A DNA stretch of 64,000 bases. Origin: an uncultured Oscillospiraceae bacterium (lineage in GTDB: Bacteria > Bacillota > Clostridia > Oscillospirales > Oscillospiraceae). Shown one piece after another: positions 15,969 to 24,164 of this stretch. The notes below the pieces were generated by a model. The model was not told the DNA's origin. It saw only the letters and a list, made by a program, of their open reading frames with translations, and did no database searches. The stretch is taken from positions 1 to 64,000 of the forward strand of contig CAKSWT010000004.1 in the NCBI GenBank assembly GCA_934512135.1, given 5' to 3'. How positions within the stretch are numbered: the first letter of the stretch is position 1; the number at the start of each line of letters is the position of its first letter. Made by a program: the position numbers and the translations under genes.

Positions 15969-17258
15969 TTATCCCCAGGTCCGCTGAAGTCCGGCAGGGC
16001 GTTCCGCCACCTGGAGGCCCTGATTCTGCCCCTCGGTCAGGCCCCCAGCGGGCTCCGGAGCATTCGGGTCTCCCCCGGAGAGCCCCAAAAGGAAGATCGG
16101 CAGATTGTCCCGAATCAGCGAAGGAAGCTGCGCAAGGGGCAGCGGGTTTTCCCCGCTTCCCGCCTCAATGGTATAGCCCGGCCGGTCAAAGTCTTGAATG
16201 AACCAGTCCTTATATCCGGCAAACCCTGAGGCATAGGCCACATGCGCCAGAGTATAGCCGGAAGCCGCCGCCATCTGAAGTCCCAGGGTCCTGGCTCCCT
16301 CCGGCTGGAAGTCCATAAACTCCCAATATATCTCCCTTCCCTGGGTGTGCCAGGCAATGGTCAGCGCCGGGTCCAGCTGCCGGGTGGTGGCAAACATACA
16401 CCGGCTCTCCGGCTCGCTGAGGGGCTCCGGTCCCACATAGTCTCTGGGTGCGGGCCCGGTAAAGCCCAGGTCATATTTAATCTGCCTGGCCTGGTCCCAC
16501 TGCGCCGGGTAGTTGAGGTTCAAGTCCACCCCGCAAAGATTGGCCTTCCATCCCTCGGGGTACCGGATGTCCGGATAGGCTGCGGCAATCTCCCGGGCTG
16601 CTGCCTCCTCCCGGACTGTAGCCGCCCCGTTTACCAGATCCACGCCATCGGGATTCACCAGGGGCACCAAATAGAGGGTAGCCTCCTGATACAACGTCCG
16701 GGGGGACCAGGCCCCCAAGGGCAGGTTCAAGGCAATGGCCCGGGCGTACTGCTCCAGACATCCCAGCACCGTGGGAACGGTAATCCACTCATTGGCGTGA
16801 TGGGCTGCGTTGTAGTAGACCCGCCGGCTGCCCCGGCCCAGCTTCACGCACTCCAGAGGGCGTCCTCCCACGCTCTGCCCCACGGTCTCCACCTGGACAA
16901 AGGGATACCGGGCCTGAAGCCCTCGCAGAACATAATGGGTCAACTGCCAGGTGTAGGGCGTGTCCTCCGGCACCACCGGAAAATCCATAGGTACCACCAA
17001 ATACCGGCCCACCGGCAGATTCTCCGGATCCAGTCCCCCATTGGCGATTTCCAGCACAGGGGTCGAGGTCCCTGTTTCCCGGGCGATTGCTCCAAAGGTG
17101 TCTCCGGATTTCACCTGCCGAAGGTCATACCCCAGAAGCCAGGGCATCAGCCGCTCCAGCGCAGCCTCCCCATTGGCCTCCCCCTTTGCCGCCGCAAAAT
17201 CCGACAAGCTGGAATAGCCCGCCCGGCGGAGCCCCAGGCGAATCAGTGCTTCCTGCAT
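15969..17258 (-). CDS. LysM / M14 gamma-D-glutamyl-meso-diaminopimelate peptidase
   Basis: This 429-residue protein resembles Bacillus endopeptidase I, which cuts the gamma-D-Glu-(L)-diaminopimelate bond of peptidoglycan stem peptides during sporulation. Residues 1-45 look like a peptidoglycan-binding helical domain, residues 46-92 are a LysM domain (VKSGDTFGAIARETG), and residues 105-400 are a zinc carboxypeptidase with His154, Glu157 and His304 as metal ligands and Glu365 (YTIEAG) as catalytic base. There is no obvious signal peptide. The GGGGAGGGG ribosome binding site lies inside a hairpin with the end of the upstream gene's transcript. Confidence 0.88.
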   Translation of the reverse strand: MQEALIRLGLRRAGYSSLSDFAAAKGEANGEAALERLMPWLLGYDLRQVKSGDTFGAIARETGTSTPVLEIANGGLDPENLPVGRYLVVPMDFPVVPEDTPYTWQLTHYVLRGLQARYPFVQVETVGQSVGGRPLECVKLGRGSRRVYYNAAHHANEWITVPTVLGCLEQYARAIALNLPLGAWSPRTLYQEATLYLVPLVNPDGVDLVNGAATVREEAAAREIAAAYPDIRYPEGWKANLCGVDLNLNYPAQWDQARQIKYDLGFTGPAPRDYVGPEPLSEPESRCMFATTRQLDPALTIAWHTQGREIYWEFMDFQPEGARTLGLQMAAASGYTLAHVAYASGFAGYKDWFIQDFDRPGYTIEAGSGENPLPLAQLPSLIRDNLPIFLLGLSGGDPNAPEPAGGLTEGQNQGLQVAERPAGLQRTWG

Positions 17259-17259
17259 A

Positions 17260-17301
17260 AAAATCCCCTCCCCGAAACTCTATGCCCGGGAAGGGGATTT
17301 T
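17260..17301 (-). terminator. Hairpin that is terminator-like and covers the peptidase ribosome binding site
   Basis: On the minus strand AAAATCCCC-T-TCCC pairs with GGGG-A-GGGGATTTT and runs straight into T residues and the peptidase ATG. The right arm is the Shine-Dalgarno sequence, so the structure could end bactofilin transcripts and also hide the start of the M14 gene. Confidence 0.65.
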
Positions 17302-17308
17302 ATACGAT

Positions 17309-18655
17309 TTAGACCTTTACGCAGTTGCCCACCCGGGCGTCCCCGTCGATGGTGCAGGTGCCGGTGTATTCCACCTGATCGATGTCGCAGTCGCTGCGAA
17401 TCACCACATGGCCGCCTCGGACCACATGGGCCTTGACCGCCATCACGTCCACCTCGTCTCCTTCGATGCTCTCACAGCGGAGCATTCCTCCGGCAGGCTT
17501 CAGAATGGAGGTCAAGAGCCCGGCAGGCACCGACTGGGTGACCCGCACCCGGGCGCCGCCGATGGATCCCACCTTGCTTCCGCTTACCGACAGCTGAATA
17601 TCCACCTGGTCGGCGTTGATCATGCCGCCCACATTCAGGGCCCCCGTGGTGGTCACGGCGTCTGCCTCCAGGTCGCCGTCCACATGGAGCCCGCCGGAGG
17701 ACCGTACCGTGGTGCCCTTCAGGCTTCCGCCCACATGGAGCCCACCGGACACGGATACCTCGCCGCATTCCAGATTCTCCTGAATCTTGGTACTGCCAGA
17801 GCTGCTGAGGCTGCCGGCCAGCAGGTTTCCGGCACACTGAAGGGACCCACTGGTCCGCACCAGGCCGCTGCAGTCCACGCTGCCGCAGGCCCGGAAGGAG
17901 CCGGAGACCCGCAGCTCCCGGCACACCAGATCGCTGGAGACCTTGCAGGAGCCGGAGGCCGTAATGCGATTATAGCAGCCTCCGTCTATGGTGCTGCTGC
18001 CGGAGATGCGGTAATCTCCGATGCCGCCGGGTTTCTCCCGGCTTTCCTTGACCTCATTCCAAGCATTTCCCACGGTCTTGGCCGCATCAGCCGCCGCGCC
18101 TCCTACGGTTCTGGCCGCCTTGCTGGCCGCAGACTGGACGTTTTCCCCGACCTTCTCCAGGTCCAGGTTCTCCAGCTTATCTGCCATCTTGTGGAATCCC
18201 CGCTCCAGCAGACTGTTCAGGCGTTCCATGGCCTCGGTGATGGGATCCGGTCCCTGTTCCGCTGTCTGCTCCGGGTCCGCTCCAGACTCGGTCTCCCGGT
18301 CTGCCTGCTCCTCTTGGCGCCGGTCCTCCAGATCATCCACCTGGTCTAAAATGTCCTCCATATGGTCGCTGGCGGTATCAATGGTATCCTCCACGGCGGA
18401 GATCTGATCGTCCAGGGCGTCTATCTTCTGCTCGATTTCCTCCAGGCGAATTTCCAGCTTTTTTATGCGGTCCCCGTTTTCCTGGGCTTTGGCCTCCCGG
18501 AGCTGCGCACGGAAATATCGCCGCTGCTCCTTCAAATCAAACCGCTGCCGCAGCAGCGTATTCCGCTGCTCTCTGGCCTCCTCCAGCTGGGTGCTCATGG
18601 CATCCGCCTGGGCGGTAAGCTGCTCCAGGCGCTCCTTCCATTCCTGTGCGTTCAT
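17309..18655 (-). CDS. Coiled-coil bactofilin-like protein
   Basis: This 448-residue protein has a long N-terminal coiled coil (about residues 5-115, heptad-rich in Glu, Lys, Arg, Leu), an acidic linker, an Ala-rich amphipathic stretch (about 150-200), and a C-terminal bactofilin beta-helix (about 215-440) with repeating units such as ITASGSCKVSSDL and VRTSGSLQCAGNL. Bactofilins polymerise into cytoskeletal filaments. B. subtilis keeps bactofilins YhbE and YhbF next to the regulator YhbD, and a YhbD-like gene overlaps this one by four bases. The N-terminal coiled coil makes this larger than a usual bactofilin. Confidence 0.85.
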   Translation of the reverse strand: MNAQEWKERLEQLTAQADAMSTQLEEAREQRNTLLRQRFDLKEQRRYFRAQLREAKAQENGDRIKKLEIRLEEIEQKIDALDDQISAVEDTIDTASDHMEDILDQVDDLEDRRQEEQADRETESGADPEQTAEQGPDPITEAMERLNSLLERGFHKMADKLENLDLEKVGENVQSAASKAARTVGGAAADAAKTVGNAWNEVKESREKPGGIGDYRISGSSTIDGGCYNRITASGSCKVSSDLVCRELRVSGSFRACGSVDCSGLVRTSGSLQCAGNLLAGSLSSSGSTKIQENLECGEVSVSGGLHVGGSLKGTTVRSSGGLHVDGDLEADAVTTTGALNVGGMINADQVDIQLSVSGSKVGSIGGARVRVTQSVPAGLLTSILKPAGGMLRCESIEGDEVDVMAVKAHVVRGGHVVIRSDCDIDQVEYTGTCTIDGDARVGNCVKV

Positions 18656-19284
18656 ATCGAAACCCCTTTCTGCTTCAGCAGCGCAGACAGCGCCGCCTTC
18701 TTTGTGCTGACCACCACTGTGGCAGCCAGCGTGGCCTGTTGATCAAACCTGATGTTCTGCATTTCTCCGGCGGTGACACAGAAGGCAACGCCATACTTTC
18801 GCAGCAGATACACCACCGGCTCCGACACGTCACCGGTGTCTCTTGCCGCCTGGGACGCCTCAAAGGCCTCCTCCCGGCTGAGGCTGCCCTCCTGGAGTAG
18901 CCAAGAAAACACATAGAGGCCAAACAGCCCGTTAAAATCCAGCTGCTCCGCCGGAGCAATGGCCAAATACTGATTTACAATCGGTGCAGGGGCCACCCCT
19001 GCCTCGGCGGCCTCTCCCGCCGTCATGGAGATCTCCCCAGGTTCTCCGGGCATAAACTGCCGGGCAATCTCCTCCAGGCTCATCTGGTTCTTCATCTGCT
19101 GAATCTGCGCCACCCGTTCCAGAACCTTGTCCCGGGGGAAGAAGGTCTCATGGCCGGTCACTGTGGAACGGTGGATAAACCAGTCGTCCGGCAGCAGCTT
19201 CATCCGCTTCCAGCGGTACAGCGCGCCGTAGGAGATTCCGGCGATCTCCAGCAGTTCCTTCTTGGTAATCAGATTTTCCTCCAT
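18652..19284 (-). CDS. YhbD-like MerR-type regulator
   Basis: This 210-residue protein starts with a MerR-like helix-turn-helix (TKKELLEIAGISYGALYRW) and continues with a YhbD/DUF4004-type region. The ATG at 19284 has GGGAGGTGAG upstream; a longer in-frame ORF reaching 19476 runs through the promoter and is rejected. It overlaps the bactofilin gene by four bases, the same partnership as yhbD-yhbE-yhbF in Bacillus. The promoter region holds two strong palindromes that are natural operator candidates, so it probably regulates its own operon. MerR proteins often act on long-spacer promoters, but the spacer here is 17 bp, so repression seems more likely. Confidence 0.82.
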   Translation of the reverse strand: MEENLITKKELLEIAGISYGALYRWKRMKLLPDDWFIHRSTVTGHETFFPRDKVLERVAQIQQMKNQMSLEEIARQFMPGEPGEISMTAGEAAEAGVAPAPIVNQYLAIAPAEQLDFNGLFGLYVFSWLLQEGSLSREEAFEASQAARDTGDVSEPVVYLLRKYGVAFCVTAGEMQNIRFDQQATLAATVVVSTKKAALSALLKQKGVSI

Positions 19285-19298
19285 ATTCTCACCTCCCG

Positions 19299-19322
19299 TA
19301 ACAATGTACCATAACATTGTTA
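19299..19322. promoter_or_regulatory. Operator candidate 1, overlapping the yhbD-like promoter
   Basis: A perfect 9-bp inverted repeat TAACAATGT / ACATTGTTA with a six-base centre covers the -10 box and the spacer of the minus-strand promoter. A dimeric regulator bound here would block transcription. Confidence 0.65.
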
Positions 19323-19331
19323 TTTTGTCAA
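19303..19331 (-). promoter_or_regulatory. Promoter of the yhbD-bactofilin operon
   Basis: A perfect TTGACA (19331-19326) is followed after 17 bp by TACATT (19308-19303) on the minus strand. Operator candidate 1 lies across it. Confidence 0.7.
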
Positions 19332-19360
19332 CAGATTGTGACGAAGATTCACAATCTGTT
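19330..19360. promoter_or_regulatory. Operator candidate 2 between divergent promoters
   Basis: A perfect 12-bp inverted repeat AACAGATTGTGA / TCACAATCTGTT with a seven-base centre begins at the -35 box of the yhbD-like promoter and ends just before the -35 box of the ksgA promoter. No T run follows on either strand, so a terminator is unlikely. Confidence 0.6.
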
Positions 19361-19368
19361 AAAAAAGC

Positions 19369-19397
19369 TTGATTGCGTCCCCTGGATTGGGTATAAT
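19369..19397 (+). promoter_or_regulatory. ksgA promoter
   Basis: TTGATT at 19369-19374 and a perfect TATAAT at 19392-19397 are separated by 17 bp. The ksgA start is 23 bases downstream. Confidence 0.8.
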
Positions 19398-19419
19398 CGT
19401 CCCGAAAGGTGGAATCTCC

Positions 19420-20280
19420 ATGAACCTCTGCGACATCAACGTCATCAAGCCGCTGCTGCAAAAGCATGGCTTTCATTTTTCCAAATCCAAAGGCCAGAAC
19501 TTCCTGACCCAGAGCTGGGTCCCCCGGGAAATCGCTGAGGGCGCCGGAATTGACACCTCCTGCGGTGTGCTGGAGGTCGGCCCCGGTATTGGCCCCCTCA
19601 CCCAGGCCCTGTGTGAAAACGCCGCAAAGGTGGTTTCCGTGGAGGTGGACACCTCCCTTGCGCCGATTCTTGCCGAAACCATGGCGGATCAGGACAACTT
19701 CACCCTGATCTTCGGAGACATCCTCAAAACGAACATCCCCGCCCTAGTCCAGGAGCACTTTACCGGACTGCGCCCCATGGCCTGCGCCAACCTTCCCTAC
19801 TACATCACCTCCCCTGTGCTCTCTGTTCTGCTGGAATCCCGGTGCTTTGAGGCGGTTACCGTTATGGTTCAGAAGGAAGTGGCCCAGCGAATCTGCGCCG
19901 CCCCGGGGCACAAGGACTACAGCGCCTTTTCCCTGTTCTGCCAGTACTACGCCCAGCCGGAGATTCTCTTTGACGTGCCCCCTTCCTGCTTTATCCCCCA
20001 GCCAAAGGTGACCTCTGCGGTGATCACTCTCCGCTGCCGAACTGCCCCGCCCTGCCCCATTGCAGACGAGAAGCTGTTTTTCCGGGTGGTAAAGGCCAGC
20101 TTCGCCCAGCGGCGCAAAACGCTGGTAAACGGTCTGTCCTCCGGGTTCCCCGAGCTGACCAAAGGGGAGATCATCCAGTGCATCCGGGACGCAGGGTTGC
20201 CGGAAACCGTCCGGGGAGAAACGCTGGACATCCCCACCTTCGCCCGTGTCGCAGAGGCCATTGGAAATGCCCTGCAATAA
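19420..20280 (+). CDS. rsmA: 16S rRNA (adenine1518-N6/adenine1519-N6)-dimethyltransferase
   Basis: This 286-residue KsgA/RsmA enzyme dimethylates two adjacent adenines near the 3' end of 16S rRNA during small-subunit assembly. SAM-binding motif I is VLEVGPGIGPLT, the acidic motif II follows at VVSVEVD, and the catalytic motif IV is NLPYYIT; the N-terminal GQNFL is also typical. The ATG at 19420 has AAGGTGG eight bases upstream; an in-frame ATG at 19369 lies in the promoter and is rejected. It has its own promoter and a terminator shared with sfsA. Confidence 0.95.
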   Translation: MNLCDINVIKPLLQKHGFHFSKSKGQNFLTQSWVPREIAEGAGIDTSCGVLEVGPGIGPLTQALCENAAKVVSVEVDTSLAPILAETMADQDNFTLIFGDILKTNIPALVQEHFTGLRPMACANLPYYITSPVLSVLLESRCFEAVTVMVQKEVAQRICAAPGHKDYSAFSLFCQYYAQPEILFDVPPSCFIPQPKVTSAVITLRCRTAPPCPIADEKLFFRVVKASFAQRRKTLVNGLSSGFPELTKGEIIQCIRDAGLPETVRGETLDIPTFARVAEAIGNALQ

Positions 20281-20302
20281 TCCGGCACAAAACGCAAAAA
20301 AC

Positions 20303-20345
20303 GAGCTGCAAGGGACAGAAGCGCCAACGCTTCCCCTTGCAGCTC
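20303..20345. terminator. Bidirectional terminator between ksgA and sfsA
   Basis: GAGCTGCAAGGG pairs with CCCCTTGCAGCTC, with a loop of about 18 bases, followed by T-rich sequence on the plus strand and preceded by an A run for the minus strand. Confidence 0.75.
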
Positions 20346-20352
20346 TTCTCTT

Positions 20353-21033
20353 TTAGCCCAATCGAACCTCCACAAAATTCCGGATCTCCATGGCGTCCTC
20401 CGTCACCTGGCAGTCCACCGCCAACACCTGTACCCCGGCGGCCGCAGCCTCCCGCAGCGCCCGTCCAAACGCCAGATCTGTCCGGTCATTGGGCTCCATA
20501 TACGCCACCGGAGACATCTGGATGACAAACAGCACCACCGCATCCAGTCCCTGGCTCCGGACGGCCATAAGCTCCCGCAGATGCTTGGCCCCCCGCTGTG
20601 TAGGCGCATCCGGAAAACGGCACACGCCGTCCTCCTCCAGGGTGACGCCCTTTACCTCTAAGTACATTCCTCGGCCCTGGCGCTCCAGATAAAAGTCGAA
20701 TCGGGAGTCTCCAAAGGTCTGCTCCGGTCTGACCACATCAAAGGGCTCCAGCCCTCCTGCCTCCAGCCACTCCCGCGCCGCGGCATTGGGGGCCTGGGAA
20801 TCCATGTTGATGAGCCGGGACGCCTTGCGTACGGCCACCAAATCATACTTTGTTTTCCGTGTGGGTTTGTCCGACCGTTCACACCAAACCTCTGCCCCCG
20901 GAATCAGCAGTTCCCGGCAGCGTCCGGTGTTTTTCACATGGCAGATCTCCTCCCGGCCATCCAGCTCCACCTGGGCAATAAACCGGTTTGGCCGGGCCAA
21001 AAATCTGCCCTTGACAATATTGGAATAATGCAT
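20353..21033 (-). CDS. sfsA: SfsA family protein
   Basis: This 226-residue protein matches SfsA, named in E. coli for stimulating maltose fermentation and known to have a nuclease-like fold with an OB-type N-terminal domain. Recognisable segments are GRFLARPNRF, HVKNTGRCRELL, the acidic DSRFDFY, the EVKGVTLE motif resembling a restriction-enzyme active site, and FPDAPTQRG. The ATG at 21033 has GAGG nine bases upstream; a longer in-frame reading to 21096 runs through the terminator of the neighbouring gene. Its biochemical role is not settled. Confidence 0.92.
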   Translation of the reverse strand: MHYSNIVKGRFLARPNRFIAQVELDGREEICHVKNTGRCRELLIPGAEVWCERSDKPTRKTKYDLVAVRKASRLINMDSQAPNAAAREWLEAGGLEPFDVVRPEQTFGDSRFDFYLERQGRGMYLEVKGVTLEEDGVCRFPDAPTQRGAKHLRELMAVRSQGLDAVVLFVIQMSPVAYMEPNDRTDLAFGRALREAAAAGVQVLAVDCQVTEDAMEIRNFVEVRLG

Positions 21034-21052
21034 GCTTCCATCCTCTGAAAAA

Positions 21053-21074
21053 GGGACGTGCCGTGGCACGTCCC
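21053..21074 (-). terminator. Terminator of the cyclophilin lipoprotein gene
   Basis: GGGACGTGCC pairs with GGCACGTCCC, and on the minus strand five T follow. It lies between the cyclophilin gene stop (21083) and the sfsA start. Confidence 0.9.
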
Positions 21075-21082
21075 TAAGTTTG

Positions 21083-21742
21083 TTACTCCGTTGCAATCTC
21101 CGAGCCTTCCTCTGCCTTCGGCGTGGTCTTGGGCGTCCCGTAGTCCTTGCCGTAGGTCTCCACCCGGATTGACCGGATTACAATGTCCTCCCGGGGCTTA
21201 TCCTTGGAATCCACCTCACACTGGCTGAGCTTCTGGAGCACATTCAGCCCGGAGAACACCTTGCCAAAGGCCGCATACTGCCCCTGCAGACTGTCCTTGT
21301 TGGCCATCAGGATGAAGAACTGGCTGCCAGCGGAATTATAGGCCTCCTGGGTATCGCTGCCGTTGTCGGAGAAGCGGGCCATGGCAATGACGCCCTCCTC
21401 CATTTTGATGTCGTTTTTCTTGAACCCATTGTCGGAGAACTCTCCGTCGATGGTATAGCCCGGGCCGCCGGTGCCGTCTCCGTTGGGGTCGCCCCCCTGG
21501 ACGATAAAGCTCTCTACCACACGATGGAAGGTCAATCCATCATAGAAGCCGGAGTTGGCCAGAGAGATGAAGTTTGCCACGGTGTTGGGCGCCTTGTCCG
21601 GATAGAGATAGATGAGAATCTCATCCCCGTCCTCCAGCGTCAGAGTCGCCAAAGGGTTTTTCTTGTCCCCGCAGCCGGCAAGCAGGCCTGCCAGCATGGA
21701 TACTGCCAAGAGGGCAGCCAGGATTCTTGTCAATCGTTTCAT
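21083..21742 (-). CDS. Cyclophilin-type peptidyl-prolyl isomerase lipoprotein
   Basis: This 219-residue protein begins with a lipoprotein signal ending LLAGC (Cys24), so it acts outside the membrane. The rest is a cyclophilin domain that should catalyse cis-trans isomerisation of prolyl bonds in exported proteins: FHRVVESFIVQGGDPNGDG holds the catalytic Arg and Gln, and SQFFILMANKDSLQGQYAAFG completes the pocket. The ATG at 21742 has GGAGG upstream. It is followed by a terminator and looks monocistronic. Confidence 0.92.
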   Translation of the reverse strand: MKRLTRILAALLAVSMLAGLLAGCGDKKNPLATLTLEDGDEILIYLYPDKAPNTVANFISLANSGFYDGLTFHRVVESFIVQGGDPNGDGTGGPGYTIDGEFSDNGFKKNDIKMEEGVIAMARFSDNGSDTQEAYNSAGSQFFILMANKDSLQGQYAAFGKVFSGLNVLQKLSQCEVDSKDKPREDIVIRSIRVETYGKDYGTPKTTPKAEEGSEIATE

Positions 21743-21932
21743 ATCTCGTTCCTCCAGAAGCATCCCACGGGCTTACCCCGGGTCTCGCTGAGTTTCCTAT
21801 AATATATCAAAAATTCATACGGTTTGCAACCGTCTTGTCGTGATTTTTCACAGAACTTTCCCAGGCCGGGCCGAATTTTCTGTCGTTTTTCCGCAGGTAC
21901 TGCCGTGCCGGATTCCTTTTCTCAATCCACCC

Positions 21933-21961
21933 TTGAAAAGTTCTTGTTTTTGGTATATGAT
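21933..21961 (+). promoter_or_regulatory. Promoter of the PEP carboxykinase gene
   Basis: TTGAAA (21933-21938) and TATGAT (21956-21961) have 17-bp spacing. The leader to the ATG at 22026 is about 58 bases. I see no operator-like palindrome in the 280-bp intergenic region. Confidence 0.7.
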
Positions 21962-22025
21962 TGAGGTGAAATCTGCCGCGTTGTCTCAGCTACGAGGGAT
22001 GCCGCGGTCCTATGGAGGAAATATT

Positions 22026-23792
22026 ATGGCACTTACGAGCAATCATAAGGTCAACGCCTGGCTGGACGAGGTCATTGCACTGGTCAAGCCCCAGGCCATT
22101 GAGCTGATCACCGGGGATGAGGCGCAGCTCCAGAAGCTCCGCGCCGAGGCTGTCTCCACCGGTGAGTTTATCACCCTGAACCAGGAAAAGCTTCCCGGCT
22201 GCTATCTCCATCGCTCCGACCCCAACGATGTGGCCCGGGTGGAAAGCCGGACCTTTATCTGCTCTCGGAAGGAGGAGGACGCAGGCCCCACCAACAACTG
22301 GATGGATCCTCAGGAGATGTACGCCAAGCTCCGCAAGCTCTACGACGGCGCCATGCAGGGCCGCACCATGTATGTGATTCCCTACTCCATGAGTATTGTG
22401 GGCTCTCCCTTCGCCAAATACGGCATTGAGGTGACGGACTCCATCTATGTGGTGATTTCCATGACCATCATGACACGGGTGGGCACGGAAGTTCTGGATG
22501 CTCTGGGCACCGATGGAGACTTTATCAAGGGTCTCCACGCCAAGGCAAATCTGGACCCGGAGGAGCGGTACATCGTCCAGTTCCCCGAGGACAACACCAT
22601 TATGTCTATCAACTCCGGCTACGGCGGAAACGTGCTTCTGGGCAAGAAGTGCTTTGCCCTGCGCATCGCCTCGTACCTGGGCCGAAAGGAAAATTGGATG
22701 GCAGAGCACATGCTGATCCTGGGCATTCAGAATCCCCAGGGCGAGATTCGCTATGTCACCGCCGCCTTCCCCTCCGCCTGTGGAAAAACCAACCTGGCTA
22801 TGCTCATCCCCCCGGAGATCTATCAGAAGAAGGGCTACAAGGTCTGGTGTGTCGGAGACGATATTGCCTGGCTGCGGATCGGCCCGGACGGCCGTCTTTG
22901 GGCCGTAAACCCCGAAAACGGCTTTTTCGGTGTGGCCCCCGGCACCTCCCAGAAGTCCAACCCCAATGCGCTGGCCTCCACCTCGAAAAATACGCTGTTC
23001 ACCAATGTGGTGCTCAATAAGGACGACAACACCGTGTGGTGGGAAGGCATGTCCAAGACGCCCCCCACCAACGCCGAGGATTGGCAGGGCCGCCCCTGGA
23101 ACGGTGAAACCTCCACAGAAAAGGGCGCACATCCCAACTCCCGCTTCACCGCCCCCGCAAAGAACTGCCCCTGCCTGTCCCCTGAGTTTGACAATCCCCA
23201 GGGTGTTCCCATTTCCGCCATTATCTTCGGCGGCCGCCGGGCCAAGACCGCACCTCTGGTCTACCAGTCCCGGAGCTGGCAGCATGGCGTCTTTGTCGGC
23301 TCCATTATGGCCTCTGAAACCACCGCCGCCGCCACCGGTGCGGTAGGCGTGCTCCGCCGTGATCCCATGGCCATGCGTCCCTTCTGCGGCTATCACATGG
23401 GCGACTATTGGCAGCACTGGCTGGATATGGGCCAGCTGATTCCCAACCAGCCCAAGATCTTTAACGTCAACTGGTTCCGCACTGACGACCAGGGCAACTT
23501 CATCTGGCCCGGCTTCGGAGATAACCTGCGGGTTCTGGAGTGGATTCTCAAGCGCTGCTTCGATGAGGTGGACGCCCAGGAGACTCCCATCGGCTTCGAG
23601 CCCTATCCCCAGGACATCAACCTGGAGGGCACTGACGTCTCCCTGGACACTCTCACCGGTCTGCTGAGCGTGGATAAGGCGCTGTGGAAAGAGGACGTCC
23701 AGAATATTGAGGAGTTTTACAAGCCCTTTGGTGACAAACTCCCCGCCGCCCTGAAGGACGAGCTGGAGACCTTGAAGAAAAACCTGGAATAA
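22026..23792 (+). CDS. pckG: Phosphoenolpyruvate carboxykinase (GTP)
   Basis: This 588-residue enzyme interconverts oxaloacetate plus GTP with PEP plus CO2 plus GDP. In fermenting anaerobes it often runs toward oxaloacetate. The GTP-type class is shown by the P-loop FPSACGKTNLAML, the lid region and the motif around GYGGNVLLGKKC; the ATP-type enzyme has different motifs. The ATG at 22026 has GGAGGAAAT upstream; the in-frame ORF to 21840 crosses the promoter and is rejected. The citrate synthase at 47125 could draw on its product. Confidence 0.96.
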   Translation: MALTSNHKVNAWLDEVIALVKPQAIELITGDEAQLQKLRAEAVSTGEFITLNQEKLPGCYLHRSDPNDVARVESRTFICSRKEEDAGPTNNWMDPQEMYAKLRKLYDGAMQGRTMYVIPYSMSIVGSPFAKYGIEVTDSIYVVISMTIMTRVGTEVLDALGTDGDFIKGLHAKANLDPEERYIVQFPEDNTIMSINSGYGGNVLLGKKCFALRIASYLGRKENWMAEHMLILGIQNPQGEIRYVTAAFPSACGKTNLAMLIPPEIYQKKGYKVWCVGDDIAWLRIGPDGRLWAVNPENGFFGVAPGTSQKSNPNALASTSKNTLFTNVVLNKDDNTVWWEGMSKTPPTNAEDWQGRPWNGETSTEKGAHPNSRFTAPAKNCPCLSPEFDNPQGVPISAIIFGGRRAKTAPLVYQSRSWQHGVFVGSIMASETTAAATGAVGVLRRDPMAMRPFCGYHMGDYWQHWLDMGQLIPNQPKIFNVNWFRTDDQGNFIWPGFGDNLRVLEWILKRCFDEVDAQETPIGFEPYPQDINLEGTDVSLDTLTGLLSVDKALWKEDVQNIEEFYKPFGDKLPAALKDELETLKKNLE

Positions 23793-23814
23793 TACGCAGA
23801 AAGGAGCCCAGGCC

Positions 23815-24081
23815 ATGGATCAGACTGACGTCATTCTCCTGTGGGTCCTCACGGCCCTGAGCTTCATCGCCGGGGTTCTGCGAATTCTTCTGGCCCGCAA
23901 AAAGGGCCACCCCCAGTCCCTTCTCTGGAGGCTCCAAGCATTTCTGTTCCCGGCGCTTCTCCTGCTGTCCCTGCTTCTGTGGCAAACCGGCAGTGCGGAC
24001 ATTGTGTTCCCGGCGGTTATGCTGGGGCTGCTGGAGGAGATTGTGTGCATCTTCCTCCGGCGAAAACCGCAAAAAAGATAG
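23815..24081 (+). CDS. Small membrane protein, function unknown
   Basis: This 88-residue protein has two to three hydrophobic segments (about residues 5-26, 40-58 and 64-80) and a basic C-terminus. It follows the PEP carboxykinase gene by 22 bases with AAGGAG ten bases before the ATG, and a strong terminator follows, so it is probably co-transcribed with pckG. I do not recognise the family. Confidence 0.7.
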   Translation: MDQTDVILLWVLTALSFIAGVLRILLARKKGHPQSLLWRLQAFLFPALLLLSLLLWQTGSADIVFPAVMLGLLEEIVCIFLRRKPQKR

Positions 24082-24084
24082 ACA

Positions 24085-24120
24085 AAGATCCCTTGGACCA
24101 AAACCGGTCCAAGGGATCTT
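24085..24120. terminator. Terminator shared by pckG operon and the surface-fibre operon
   Basis: AAGATCCCTTGGACC pairs with GGTCCAAGGGATCTT around a short loop. GTTTT follows on the plus strand, and T-rich bases follow on the minus strand 45 bases past the sortase stop. Confidence 0.85.
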
Positions 24121-24164
24121 GTTTTCATCGAAGCCGCAGCTATATCCGGTCTCGGCAGACCGGC

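Noticed and set aside
19330..19360. Terminator for the yhbD-like or ksgA gene
   Set aside because: It lies upstream of both genes, and the flanking T/A runs are on the wrong side for a terminator in either direction.
21990..23816. 608-residue open frame antisense to PEP carboxykinase
   Set aside because: It mirrors the codon bias of pckG and encodes no recognisable domain.
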